Shown here: positions 32,946 to 45,052 of the stretch, piece after piece
How the letters are laid out: every line of letters begins with the position of its first letter
Position numbering within the stretch: the first letter of the stretch is position 1
DNA from: Rhineura floridana
Taxonomy: Eukaryota > Chordata > Lepidosauria > Squamata > Rhineuridae
Assembly (NCBI RefSeq): GCF_030035675.1
Contig: NC_084482.1
Coordinates: forward strand, 232,037,943-232,101,942
Direction of reading: 5' to 3'
DNA: 64,000 nt
Position numbers and translations under genes: made by a program
The notes under the pieces: generated by a model
What the model was told of the DNA's origin: nothing
What the model saw: only the letters and a program-made list of their open reading frames with translations
The model's database searches: none

Positions 32946-33974
32946 GTCAGATGGCACTCACTGAGCTATTGGGACAGAACAAAGGAGGTATGAGTAGCGC
33001 TGTGACTAATGATGCAGCTGGGTCAAAGATGAAAGGAAGCCCAGAGGCTGATGCGCACAGATGTGAAAGGAGAGTCCAGAGTTGTAGGACGCACACAATA
33101 TGAACATGGAACGTGACAACCATGAACCAGGGAAAGTTAGAAATTGTCAAGCAAGAAATGGAACGCATCAACATTTCAACAGTTGACGTGAGTGAATTAA
33201 AATGGACAGGAATGGGAAATTTTCAATCAGGCAACAACAAAATATTTTATGCAGGAAATCAGAAATTAAGAAGAAAAGGTGTTGCTTTAATAGTGAGAAG
33301 TGATGTAGCAAAAGCAATTTGGGGCTATTATGCAAAGTCTGAGTAAGTGGTATTAATAAGATTTAATGGGAAACCTATTAACATAACCATCATCGAACTC
33401 TATGCTCCGACAGCAAATGCAGAAGGAGAGGAATTGCAGAGATTTACGCAGAATTACAGGAAGAAATTGTTCACACACCAAAACAAGATATGCTGATAAT
33501 CATGGGGGACTGGAATGGAAAAGTAGGGAAAAGAGAAGAACTAGGAATTGTGGGGAAATGGGGCTTAGGAGACAGAAACGAAGCAGGAGAAAGACTTATT
33601 GAATTCAGTGAAGCTAATGATTTGTTTCTTGCGAACACATTTTTTGAGCAACCAAAAAGACGACTGTACACATGGACATCACCAGCTGGTCAATATAGGA
33701 ATCAAATGGATTATATACTTAAATATTTTCTTAAAAAACAAGACCAGGAGCAGACTGCGGTACAGATAATGAACTGGTCGTATCAAAAATCAGAGTAAAG
33801 CTAAACAACAGCAACAAAGCAGTCACGATGCCAAAATGCAATTTAAAAAACATCCCAGAAGAATATAAAGATCAAATAAGGAATAGGTTTGAGACTTTAA
33901 ACTTAGTTGACAGAGAACCAGAAGAACTATGGACTGAAGTCAGGGACATTATCAGGGAAGAATGCAAAAAGACA
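32946..33974 (+). mobile_element. RTE-BovB LINE, 5' region
   Basis: Contains the endonuclease start (NQGKLEIVKQEMERINIS, then VDVSELKWTGMGNFQSGNN) and GDWNGKVGKREELG. The frame is broken repeatedly. It joins the finger-gene intron at the same place as the BovB at 55791 and, at the window end, 63961. A CR1 tail is inserted at 33975. Confidence 0.9.
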
Positions 33975-34317
33975 ATACTTCTTTACTCAGCGCATAGTCA
34001 AACTATGGAATTTGCTCCCACAAGATGCAGTAATGGCCACCAGCTTGGATGGCTTTAAAAGAAGATTAGACCAATTCATGGAGGACAGGGCTATCAATGG
34101 CTACTAGCCATGATGGCTGTGCTCTGCCACCCTAGTCAGAGGCAGCATGCTTCTGAAAACCAGTTGCCGGAAGCCTCAGGAGGGGAGAGTGTTCTTGCAC
34201 TCGGGTCCTGCTTGCAGGCTTCCCCCAGGGACCTGGTTGGCCACTGTGAGAACAGGATGCTGGACTAGATGGGCCACTGGCCTGATCCAGCAGGCTCTTC
34301 TTATGTTCTTATGTTCT
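33975..34317 (+). mobile_element. CR1 3' end inserted in BovB
   Basis: The last about 45 codons (FTQRIVKLWNLLPQDAVMAT, SLDGFKRRLD) and the 3' UTR of the TTCTTATG subfamily, nearly identical to 17190-17516. Confidence 0.9.
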
Positions 34318-34960
34318 AGTTAAAAAGAGAAAGGCCTCAATGGATGACTGAAGAAACTCTTCAAATGGTTAAAGAGAGAAAGAAAGCAAAAGCAAGAGGA
34401 GATAGGAACACAGTTAGAACCCTAAATGTAACAATACAGTGACTAGTACGTAGGGACAAAGAGAACTATTACAATAGTTACTGTATAGAAATAGAAGAGG
34501 ACAACAAAAAGGGTAAAACAGGAGCCCTATTCCAAAAAAATAGAGAAATGAAAGGGAAATTTAGACCAAGAGTAGGGATGTTGAATAATCAACAGGGGAA
34601 CACACTGACTGACTGAGATAAAATAAAAGGAAGATGGAAACAATACACTGAAGATCTCTATAAAAGAGATGCAAGGATGACAGATTCATTCATGGATAAA
34701 CCATGTAATGAAGAACCAGAAATTTTAGAATGTGAGGTGAAAGCTGCTCTTAAAGTAATAACTAGAACAGACAATAATGCTGGGAAAAACAGCAGGGAGT
34801 AGAAAAAGAGGAAAGCCAAACAAGAGATGGATTGATTCCATCAAGGAAGCCACAGACCTGAACTATCTGAACAGGGTGGTTCATGACAGATGCTCTTGGA
34901 GGTCACTGATTCATAGGGTCACTATAAGTCATAGTCGACTTGGAGGCACATAACAACAAC
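34318..34960 (+). mobile_element. RTE-BovB LINE, 3' region
   Basis: Continues the BovB after the CR1 insertion with a large internal deletion (most of the RT is absent) and ends in CATAACAACAACAACAAG. Confidence 0.85.
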
Positions 34961-34965
34961 AACAA

Positions 34966-35052
34966 GGGTGGGCCTCTGATTACCCGCAGCTGGGAAATAA
35001 AACTGGCAACTCATAGCTCTAATACAGAAACCAAATGTTAACCTGTTAAGAT
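34966..35052 (+). repeat. BovB-associated repeat unit, copy 2
   Basis: Matches 22684-22780 directly after a BovB 3' end, then diverges at AAGATTCACCAGG. Confidence 0.6.
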
Positions 35053-35059
35053 TCACCAG

Positions 35060-36240
35060 GTGGTGAATATAGGAATCAAACTGATTATATAATTGGTAGC
35101 AGATACAGAGTTTGCACTAAAGACCCCTGGTTTTTGCAGGCTGGATTTATCTGCAGGAACCAAGCCTGGTTTTCTAGCCACTGTTCCCATTTCCTAAGTG
35201 GTGGCCTCCATATTCATTCTGCCCCACAAAGCTGGTGCTAACATAGACACCGATGTGACTGGAGCAACAGGAACTGGGCAGCCCTGGGTTCGATTGTGCA
35301 CATCTTGTACGGCCTGCCTCTGCTCTTCTGAGCTGAGCTGGATAGTGGCAGTAGGAGCAGTGGGGGGGACAGGTGGAGGGGGCCATGGGAGCCTGTGCTG
35401 TCTTGTTTAAAGCATTCAGCAAAACTTCAGTGGGTTGCTTGTGGAACTGAGCCATATTTTCTCCCAAATTACTAAACATCTACCACAGCTGATTATGGAA
35501 GGGATCCCCAAAATCGGGTCTGAGCAGGGCCATTACTTTGGTGGGAGGGAGAAAAGTTGCCGTGATTGCTGCTGGAGTTATTGAACCCAGGTCTCCTGTC
35601 TCCCCCGATTGGAACCAGGGGCCAAGAGAGGGTGGTAGTTTCCTCTCCCCCAGGGTCCCCAATTTGAGTTGGGTACAACAGATGAATGAGGCCACTGATT
35701 GGTCTATGTGACAGTTTCAATTGGCTCAAGCTGAACCTTCTTCTGTGCAGTGGCGGCTTTCCCCCCTCCAACCTCTCGAAGGAGCTCAGAGACTTGCTAA
35801 ATAGCCACACTCAACTCCTGCCAAGTAACACCTTCGAGATCCATCCTCCCTATTGCTAACTTCGTTTGAGCATTTAACCCCATGTGCACGGCTTCCAGAA
35901 AGTCTCTGTCATTATCCTCACACTGGCCATCTCCCCGAAGTCTGACATGGCCTGATAAATGTGCAAGGAATTTCTTCCGATTCACATAAACCTCTGGGCT
36001 TTCCCCTACACCTTGACTCTCCATCACATATGCCTTTAACACATTCATCCCTGGCAACAGAGCCTTAATCACTATTATCCAATCATACACATTCCCTGCA
36101 TTCACCATTCTGAAAGTTGCTTCAACGGAAGGTGCATCTTGCTCAGTGGCACAATTTCTTGCCACCTGCAATAGATCTTGAGCATATGCAGTAGGGTACA
36201 TTTTATCTGCCAAGTTAACCAAGTTTAAACTGTCCCTATT
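35060..36240 (-). mobile_element. LTR retroelement gag fossil, downstream part
   Basis: On minus there are gag-like remains, including a capsid-like stretch between about 35800 and 36240. The fossil continues at 38391 after an L2 insertion. No pol or LTR could be assigned. Whether it is an endogenous retrovirus or a Ty3-like element is undecided. It is broken. Confidence 0.5.
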
Positions 36241-38390
36241 CAAAGAACAGGGACAGCACCTTGGTACACCCCACGGTTGCGTGGCTTACAGTGGGAGGTA
36301 AGACATCTTGAACGCCGTTGGCGAAAGACACATGCAGAGGCAGACAGAACTCGGAGTAGAGTAGCAGCGGCCGCCTACTGGACGGCGATGAGGAGAGCAA
36401 AAAGGGAGTTTTTTGCAGCCTCCATAGCTGCCGTGGAAAGCTGTCCAAGGAGACTGTTTCAGGAGGTCCAGAGCTTGGTGAGGCCAGCTGCGCCAGACCC
36501 GACAGAACATGCCTTGGCCTCCTGTAATGACTGCGCAAAACATTTTGCAGACAAAATTGATTACGTCAAGAGTTCTATTCCCCCTGCTACAGCCTCAATA
36601 AAGGAACCAGAAATGACCATCAAACCCTCAGGGTCTTGGGATAGTTTCCAGCTTCCTTCCTCTGAGGAAATCACCAGGGCCCTATCCTCGCTTAAACCAA
36701 CTTCTTGTATACTCGACCCTTGCCCAGCATAGCTTACTATGAGCTGTAAAGGCAAACTTGGCAAGTGGATTAAGGCAATGGTGAATGCATCTCTTGATGA
36801 AGGCCATCCGCCATCTGCCGTTAAAGAGGCAGTAATAACCCCAATTTTGAAGAAGGCCTCCTCAGACCCCTTGGATTTAAACAACTTCTGCCCAGTTTCA
36901 AATCTGCCATTCCTGGGTAAATTGGTCGAACGGGTGGTGGCAATCCAATTACAGGCGTACTTAGATGGAGTGAACTACCTTGACCCATTTCAATCGGGAT
37001 TCCGACCCAGACATGGGACAGAAACAGCCCTGGTAGCCCTGGTGGATGAGATGAGAAGGGCACTAGATAGAGGGGAGCATACCCTCCTTGTTCGCCTGGA
37101 CGTTTCTGCGGCCTTCGACACTGTTGACCACAATATCTTGTTAGATTGCCTTGAGACTCGGGATTGGAGGCACCGTTTTACGGTGGTTCCGCTCCTTCCT
37201 CTCTAGGAGATACCAGAGAGTGGTACTGAGACAGGAGGTCTCAGAGCCTTGGCCTCTTACATGTGGGGTACCACAGGGCTCTATCCTCTCCCCAACGTTA
37301 TTTAATGTCTATGTAAGGCCACTGGGAGGTATCATCAGGAGATCTGGACTGCAATTCCATCAATACGCAGATGATACCCAGGTTTTCCTCTCATTTAAGT
37401 CCCTCCCACTGGTGGCGATAGAAAGGCTATCTAATTGTCTGGAGGCTGTGAGGGACTGGATGAGCAGGAGTAAACTTAGACTGAATCCCGATAAAACTGA
37501 GGTTCTGTTGGTGGGTGATAAAGAGAAGCTGGGGATTACGGATTTGGTGCTTAATGGGATACAACTGCCCCTAAGAGACCACATCCAGAGTTTGGGGGTC
37601 ATTCTTGACTCCCAGCTATCCATGGAAGCACAGGTAGCAGCTGTTAGTCGGGCGGCGCTTTACCAACTTCACCTCATTCGTAGGATACGCCCTTACCTCC
37701 CGAGCCACCTGCTCCCTAATGTGGTACATGCTCTGGTTCTGTTCCGGCTGGACTATTGTAATGCGTTATATGTGGGTCTTCCCTGGAGAACAGTCCGTAA
37801 GCTGCAGCTAGTGCAGAATGCGGCAGCTCGCCTGATTAAGGGCTGCAGCTGCCGTGATCATATTACCCCAGTACTTAAGGAACTGCACTGGCTACCGGTG
37901 GTTGCTAGGGCCAAATTTAAGATCCTGGCTTTAACTTTCAAGGCACTCCACGAGGCTGGCCCACTTTACCTAAAGAGTCGCCTCAACTCGCACCAGGGGC
38001 GCCGGCTTACAAGATCATCCTTGAATGGTTCGCTTCTTATTCCCCCAACAAAAGCAGCGAGATTGAGGAGGACACAGTCCAGAGCTTTTTCAGTAGTGGC
38101 TCCCTCACTTTGGAATTCTTTGCCAACTGACCTCCGTCAGGCCCCTTCCTTGTTATGCTTTACTCGGGCCTTGAAAACGTGGCTCTTTAACCAGGCTTGG
38201 GAAGGGGGTTAGGGTGGCAGAGGGTAGTTCCGTGGGGGTTTATTCAGTTTTTAAATTTTATACTGTTTGCTTTTTGAATTGTTTTTACATGGATTATATT
38301 GTATTTTGTTGTAAGTCACCCAGAGCGGCAGATTAACCTCTGCCAGATGGGCGTCTAACAAATCTAATAAATAAATAAATAAACCCAAAC
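36241..38390 (+). mobile_element. L2 LINE, most of the RT preserved
   Basis: A 5'-truncated L2 inserted into the gag fossil. It reads LDVSAAFDTVDHNILLDCLE, then GVPQGSILSPTLFNVY and QYADDTQVFLSF (active-site Asp pair present), and a C-terminal region ending LRQAPSLLCFTRALKTWLFN. A frame change near 37170 splits the RT and a stop lies near 36731. The tail is GTAAGTCACCCAGAGCGGCA followed by (AAATAAAT)n. Flanks CAAACTATC and AAACTGTCC may be a diverged target duplication. Confidence 0.95.
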
Positions 38391-39250
38391 TATCAGCCAC
38401 TGCCTTTGCCTGGGGAGGGGACCAACGTACAATCTCTTGGACAAGTTTATTATGAGCTGGTCCCATCCCAGTGGTTTCCACCACATTTTTCATGATAATG
38501 GGTGCCAGTTCCTGTGACTCCTTCCATTCAGGATTTAAATACAGCCATCACTTGAAACATGCATGACTGTGGCCACCAGCCCTTGTTGGATCTGTAGCTG
38601 TTTTTCCAGTTCTTTAATTTGAGCTCTGCACTCACCGTGGCTAACATTCAACCATTGCTCTCGTGCTCTAACCAATAGGTGTTCAGCAGTTAATTCTGCC
38701 CTGGTACGTTCCTCCTCTTTCTTTTTCAAGTCCTTACGAGCCATCTCAGCCTGGGCTGATGCCTCGTCTCGCTCCCTCTCCATTTGTCTTAAAGAAGAAG
38801 CCCACCTGATTTTTTTCCTGTTATCCATTCGTTCAGGGCCAAAAGTGTCACAATCATTTCTCCACCCTTCATTCAAGTCCACACGTTCCTTTTTAAATGC
38901 TTCAGTCAAACTGATGCGCTCTTTTGCAAAGGCCTCTCTTTCCTGATCGAATGCCTACTCTGCCTGAGCCAACTTAGTTCTTGACTCCTGATTTTTCTTG
39001 CATTCCTCCTTTAACAGATCTAACAAATCCTGACATGCATTATAAAGTGTCCAAGTGGCTGCAGTGCTTTCCTTTGATCTTGAGGGCTTGTACTCTTTAC
39101 AATAACCCTCAAAGGCTTCATTCATGGTTTCTATGGGGTCATCCAACTTAAAAGAATCATCATCCCACACACACCTTCCGTTCTTAATCAACCATTTATT
39201 TTCGATAGGCGCTCTACTGGACTCATAAAGCGTTTGGTTCCCTCCACGGC
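38391..39250 (-). mobile_element. LTR retroelement gag fossil, upstream part
   Basis: Minus-strand remains of a gag-like protein with a long charged coiled-coil stretch (38535-39190). It is the other side of the L2 insertion at 36241-38390 and belongs with 35060-36240. Broken. Confidence 0.5.
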
Positions 39251-39440
39251 TGCCTCTTTTATTTATTTATTAATTAAATTTATTAGTCGCCCATCTGGCT
39301 GGCTGTCCAGCCACTCTGGGCGGTGTACAAAATAAAAACATACAAATACATTAAAACATTAAAAATCTCAACAATAATAATAAAACCTAACCCACCCCAA
39401 AAGCCTGCCTGAAGAGCCATAGATTAGAAGTCTCTAACAC
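39251..39440 (-). mobile_element. L2 3' end fragment
   Basis: Plus strand reads TTATTAGTCGCCCATCTGGC and CACTCTGGGCGGTGTACAAA, the reverse complement of an L2 tail like that at 38300-38380. Confidence 0.8.
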
Positions 39441-39884
39441 CAAAAGCCAAATGCAAGGAGTACAACAGTACACACACAAACATCCAAACCTCATCTCAGA
39501 ATAAGTTCAGGGATGAGCCACCTTCAAACATCACATTCCCAGATCAAGTCACTCATGAGGAAAGCTGTTGCCACCAGCTTCTCCTGCCTGATTGACTCTC
39601 AAAAGGAAAAACAAGGGGGGGTATCTAAAGGGACACGAACCAGTTTAGGAGTCTCTGCCAGCCAGAGCCCTGAACCTTCTCAGTGCAAATCTCATTTCCA
39701 CTTTTCCCAAGTGCCTAGCACCACCAGCTCAAGCTACTTGCAAGACTTTGTTCACCAGGATTTTGCGGAAGGGGAGGGAAACACAAATATTATCAAGGGC
39801 TTTCAAAATGGATGGGATCCAGTTTAGGAAACCCCCTTAGTAGCTTCTGGCCACTCGTGGGTTAACCTTTGTTACGAGGTGCAA

Positions 39885-40030
39885 GGGTTTTCATGGTAAA
39901 TGGTATTCAGAGGGGGTTTCCCATTGCCTTCCTCTGAGGCTGAGAGGCAGTGACTGGCCCAGGGTCACCCAGTGAGCTTCATGGCTGGGTGGGGATTTAA
40001 GCCCTGGACTCCCAGGTCCTAGTCCAACAC
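39885..40030 (-). mobile_element. tRNA-derived SINE fragment
   Basis: Plus strand shows GGGTTTCCCATTGCCTTCCT, GGCAGTGACTGGCCCAGGGT and the tRNA-like GGGGATTTAAGCCCTGGACT. It ends exactly where the duplicated block 40030-40995 begins. Confidence 0.75.
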
Positions 40031-40995
40031 TGACCCAGGGGAGGGGGAGGCGAGAGATTGGGGGGGTGGGCACTAGGCAGAGGGGAAGCCCCTTTCCTTT
40101 CCAAAAGAAAAAATTGTGAACAGTATCATTGCTTTTCAGTGTTTCCCCCACCTTTTTATTCTACAGCAGGCACATGTAGCCTCCCACCCAAATTTAAACC
40201 AAAGCTGTCCACACTTCACTTTGGACAGTCATGGCTTCTCCCAATGAATCCTGGGAAGTGTAGTTAGTGAAGGGTGCTGAGAGTTGCTAGGAGATGCCCT
40301 GTTCCCCTCACAGACCTTAAATCCGAGTGGCTGACTGTTAAACCATCTGGCCACTGGACCTCTGTCAGTGGAATAGGAGTCTCCTCTCAGCACCCTTCAC
40401 AAACTACACTTCCCAGGATTCTCTGGGGGAAGCCATGACTGTCTCAGCTGAAATCAAGGCCTGGTGTGGGTGTGGCCTCCTGATTAGCCAGGCCCAACAG
40501 CTGTGAGGCTTTTAGAACACTGACAGTTGGTTCTTACTGAGCATGCCCGACATTATCATTGGGTCCCAGACAAAATTTCTTAAATTAATTGAAAATGAGC
40601 CAGTCTTTTTTTAACTTTTAAACTGCAGAAGATGAAGGTCAGAGTGTGGGGCAAGGTCAGTATTAGGATTACAGGTACTCTGTGAACATGGCTGCTTTTT
40701 AATGAATTTCAACATATTATGAGAACTCTGACAGAAAATCGTCCAGAAGAGCTCTGGGTTTTTTTTCTCTCTTTTTAGACTTTGAACTCTGTTCTGTCTG
40801 ACTGTTTTGTGTATCGCCATGAAAATTTAGAGGCAAGTGTTTCTGAGTGCAGGACTGTAAGTTTGGTAAGGTTTTAGTTTGAAATGAGCTTATGGGAAGC
40901 ATCAGAATGGCATGGGGGTATTTTCAATTCATCATTGCGGAATGTGAAAACTCCACACTGGCTATAGTATACAGGCACTCTTGTGGCTGTATAAT
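40030..40995 (+). repeat. Duplicated ~960-bp sequence, copy 2
   Basis: The pair of 29400-30385. Its internal MITE is shortened on the left side. Confidence 0.85.
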
Positions 40996-41901
40996 TCAGA
41001 TGCTTTTCAACGGGGGGAGTGTTCCGAGGTGCAAGTCCCTGGAGCCTGCTGGCCTATAACTCCCACCCCACACACCCTTATGAATTCCTGAGGTACTGTG
41101 TACAACAAAGCCATTCCATGAGCAACAAAAATAACCGTGAGCAATTGGAATAAATGGTATCTTCTCCCTGGCAGATTTCCCTCTAGCCTAGCAGAATCAT
41201 CCCATCGTTAAAAGAAAGCTTTGGAAAAGTAGCCTGAGTTTCTCAGTGTCAGCTAGAAACATGCACACACACACACACACACAATCACCTCATACTCAGA
41301 CCCCTCCTCTGCAGGGGGTGAGAGAGAAAAGGTGTCTTTTAAAAGAGAGGCTTGAGATCCAGGGAGAGGCGTATTGGCGATCTCAGCTCCACCATGTGTA
41401 ACTACGCTCTCAAAGAACGCAACGAGGGACGGCAGGGACAGAACCAGGAAGGGATTCTGGGTCTTGGCACCTGCCTCGAGGCAAACAAATTCCTTCCTGA
41501 TTTTGGGCCAGAGCTCTTCCACACCACTTCAGCTGCATCTCACTGCCCACTCCTGGACCTAGGATAGGTAATCTCTCCTACTGGTCCCTCTCTATAGTAA
41601 TAGGGTCCTTTGATCTCTTTAGTTTTTAGTTATGAATGGGTTAGGATATTAATGATTAATGCTGCCACGCACCCAGTAATTTTGTGATGCTATTCTTCTC
41701 TTTTCTCTCAAGAAAAGAAAGGTTTGCTTTAGTCTGGTTTGGATCTGTATTTCTTGGGTTATACACACACCACTGAGACACATTTCAGGGCAAAGCACTT
41801 GTTTTATCCCTAGCAAATGATCCCCCTACTCTAAAGGAGGTGTGTTTCATGGGACATGTGGATGGCAAGTTCACACACTCAGGTTCCCAAGGACACATGT
41901 C
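40996..41901. other. No gene seen; contains a (CA)n run
   Basis: A (CA) microsatellite lies at 41262-41283. The rest gave no exon or repeat family I recognise. Confidence 0.35.
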
Positions 41902-42232
41902 GTAACAACTCATAGCTCTAATACAGAAACCACATGTTAACCTGTTAAGATCTCACATTAAAAATGAAACCCCACAATTCTTTGCTACACAACCATCTTG
42001 AATTCAAGTTTTCATGACACTCTGGACACATAATGGAAAGACATGACTCACTAGAAAAGTCAATAATCCTGTGAAAAACAGAAGGGAGTAGAAAAAGAGG
42101 AAGGTCAAAGAAGAGATGGATTGATTCCATAAAGGAAGTCACAGACCTGAACTTACAAGATCTGAACAGGGTGGTTTACGACAGAAGCTCCTGGAGGTCG
42201 CCATAAGTCGTAATCAACTTGAAGGCACATAA
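41902..42232 (+). mobile_element. BovB-associated unit, copy 3, plus BovB 3' end
   Basis: The unit at 41902-42020 (CTCATAGCTCTAATACAGAA to ATCTTGAATTCAAG) leads into BovB 3' sequence (GATGGATTGATTCCATAAAG; end CATAACACACAC). The order is the same as at 22684-23025. Confidence 0.75.
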
Positions 42233-42339
42233 CACACACCTGCACTACGTGAGTTCAGCTTTAATTGATCCAAGAGAGCCTAGTGCCCCGCAAACCTCTG
42301 TGGAAGGAAATATCCTTAAAAGATTTTTGCTGTAGAAAA

Positions 42340-42495
42340 AAGGCTTAGAGCAGACAAGATAGAAGTGTATGATCACACCAGACATTTAAAGCACATTCAG
42401 CACAAAAGTAAAGCACATGGCTTCCCTCAACTACAACTCCCAGGACTCTTTGGAGGAAGCCACATTCTTTCCATGTACACTGTGGATGTGCCATA
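42340..42495 (+). mobile_element. CR1-MITE composite, copy 2
   Basis: The same CR1-to-MITE junction as 28605-28860, in the opposite orientation. The right end TGGATGTGCC could be the MITE terminus. Confidence 0.6.
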
Positions 42496-42839
42496 AAGGT
42501 GTGTGGTGTGGAGAAACTGGATAATAGCCTCTGATTTAGTAGGGAACTTACACCTGGTGCAAGAAGAGGGAGGGAAGTCACTCCCACCAATTTGCACCTA
42601 TTTCAGGAAAAACGTCACTCGCTAAACAGTTTGTCTGCCGGGCTACCCTAAAACAAGGAGGGCAGCCACGTTTCTGCTTTCCGGAATTAAATGGCGACTT
42701 TAATTCTAACAGAACAGGAAACTGGGGAGGGCTGGCAGAATGGCAGTATTGAAAGAAGAGCCTGACTATTCAACTATCACAGCTGAACCAAAGGACAAAC
42801 GTGGACAGATGAAGAAGCGGCCCATTTAGCGCACTGTCG

Positions 42840-43440
42840 TCTCCTTAGCTCTGCCCCGACTACGAGGCGCCTCCATCTCCAAGGTGAAGGCCCCGAAATT
42901 CATCAGCAGAACCGCAGATGTTCCGAGGGATGCTTCGATCCGGCCCACCACAGCCAGCGCAGCCCAGGGGAGAGGCGGACGGGACGGGGCGGAGCTGCAG
43001 CCTCCGATCGGGAGGGTCTGCGGGGCGGGGCGCTTCAGGGGGCTCCTCCCCTCTCCCACCCGCCCCATTGCCTACCTTTGGCTCGAGGCTCCCTCCGCGC
43101 AGCCCCGCCCGCCAGCATCGCTGCGCGCAAAGGGGGCTCCTCCGGCGCTTCCAGCCTGCAGTCCTCGCAGGGAGGCGGGGCGGGAGAGGGACGTCCCTCC
43201 CTCCTTTGCGCTCTTTCCTTCCACTCCGTTGTCGAGTGTTAACCCTTAAGTGGCTGGAGCTCTTCGGCTGCTTCACGTGAGAGCGCGGGGGGGGTCAGTC
43301 CCCGCTTGCGCTGCGCTCTCACGGAGCTCTTAGCTGAGAGAGGCTTCTTAACGGGAGGGGCTGGGGGGAGTTAGGCTCCGCTCCGGAGCCCCGAGCCCTG
43401 TGCGGTCGGCCAGCGGCTGGCTCTGGGCAGGTGAACCTCC
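42840..43440 (-). promoter_or_regulatory. CpG-rich promoter region of a finger-type gene
   Basis: A strongly GC- and CpG-rich stretch surrounds a coding first exon. It is homologous to 50190-51010 (inverted) and 58820-59160. The block GTTAACCCTTAAG at 43238-43250, 120 bases upstream of the ATG, is conserved in all three and is a candidate core-promoter element. No TATA box is seen. Confidence 0.65.
43076..43118 (-). CDS. First coding exon, finger-type gene (copy 1)
   Basis: An ATG in a fair context (GCAGCGATGC) opens 14 codons, MLAGGAARREPRAK, and one extra base before the donor AAAG|GTAGGCAATGG. The exit is phase 1, matching the finger exon at 32535 on the same strand. The same exon occurs at 58996-59038 (minus) and 50912-50954 (plus). 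It encodes no domain. The long gap to the finger exon holds only repeats, so KRAB exons expected between them are absent or lie elsewhere. Confidence 0.65.
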
Positions 43441-43861
43441 TCTTGAGGCAGCCCTCACCCTAACTCTTAGCCCAGCAGTGTCGGCCACCCCTGCTCTTGT
43501 CCCACCAATCACCTTAATGATAGCTGTATTTTCATTTTTATTTTTGATGGTGTTTTATGTTTCAATGTACACCATTTTTATGATAGGCAATATATAAAGT
43601 GTAAAATCCCCTGCCACAAGATTTGCTGATGGCCACCAAATGAGATTATTTTAAAAGGGAATGGAGAAATTCATGGAGGCAAAGATGCCAGTCAAGATGG
43701 CTGAGTGCGCTTCCTCCATGATCAGAGGCATCTCTGAATCCCAGTCGCTGGGAAACTTGAGGGGGAGACGAGGCTTCTGCACTCCTGTCCTGCTGCTCTT
43801 TGGGGCACTTAGTTGGTCTCTGCAGTGGGAAGAAGAAGCTGGTCTAGTTTTTCTTTATTTA

Positions 43862-44030
43862 ATGAGGAAGGCCAAACAAGAGATGGATTGATTCCATAAA
43901 GGAAGCCACAGACCTGAACTTACAAGATCTGAACAGGGTGGTTCACAGCAGATGCTCTTGGAGGTCGCTGATTCATAGGGTTGCCATAAGTCCTAATCGA
44001 CTTGCAGGCATTTAACAAAAACAACAAATG
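43862..44030 (+). mobile_element. BovB 3' end
   Basis: GAGGAAGGCCAAACAAGAGA to TTTAACAAAAACAACAA, the BovB 3' terminus only. Confidence 0.85.
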
Positions 44031-44639
44031 TTAAGAAAATACATGTGCCATTTTCCAGCCCAAGAAATTGGTCCTCAAAGTGGTTTTCATCGCAGCAATC
44101 ACATGACATAGGAGGCAAAGGGGAGGCGTCCCGCTGCTTTCCCCTTTTAATCCGAAGCAAAGAAACCCACAGAAAATCCGAAAAGAGGAAAAACCGTATC
44201 AGCTTATCTCCCCTCCTGCCGTGCAGTCGCTTCCTCTCCTCCGGTGTTTGACACAAACATATATACTAGCACAGACCACCAGGGGGCAACATCTCGTTAG
44301 GACACAGGACAAATTTGGCTGCCAAGCAGTTGACACTATCACGCGTATTTCTTCGGTAGTAAAGCCCAAGGAGTGCAATGCACCTGACTCCAAAGTAACC
44401 GTGCACAAGTCTTTGGAAGCTATTGTTTGGACACCTGTGTGAGCAGCGATTCTGGCTGACAGGAAAGAGAATCACATTGGGAGTGTCCTACAGGGAACAA
44501 GCTTAACTATTAATATATCTGCACAGCAGATGGATCTATTAGGGCGGCGGGGGGGAATTGAATAAAATACAATTGTTACTTTGGTAGGAAAGCTACAAAG
44601 GCTCTGTACCAAGCCCCCATTTTAAAAGGCGAGTGCTCA

Positions 44640-45052
44640 CGCGGGAGAGAGCCTTTTCAATTGTGGCTCCCAGACTTTGGAATTCCCTGCCCCAAGAAGC
44701 CCGCTTTGCTCCCTCCCTGATGGTCTTCTGGAAACTTGTAAAAACTATTTTGTTCCGGAGAGCCTTTGGTTGGGACTGACGGGTCAGCCTGACACCGTTT
44801 TAAGTTTTTTATCTTTTAAGTTCTTTTATTCTCACTTTCTTATATGTGTATGCACATATATACATTATGTCTGTATGTGCATGCATAATGCATTTTATGT
44901 ATTTTATGCATTTTAATTTACTGTAATGTTTGTATTGTGTATTTTATCCTATGTGTGTGTTATTTTATTGTAGCCGCCCTGAGTGCCTTATTGTAGGGTA
45001 GAAGGATGGGATAGAAATATTTTAAATAAATGAATAAAATAAATAAACTGGG
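44640..45052 (+). mobile_element. L2 LINE 3' part
   Basis: AGAGCCTTTTCAATTGTGGC matches the C-terminal L2 coding. The 3' tail reads GTAGCCGCCCTGAGTGCC and then (AAATAAAT)n. Confidence 0.8.

Noticed and set aside
42860-43280. Arg/Pro-rich frames of 120-138 codons in the CpG island
   Set aside because: GC-rich sequence is poor in stop codons; only the 43-base first exon has splice and homology support.
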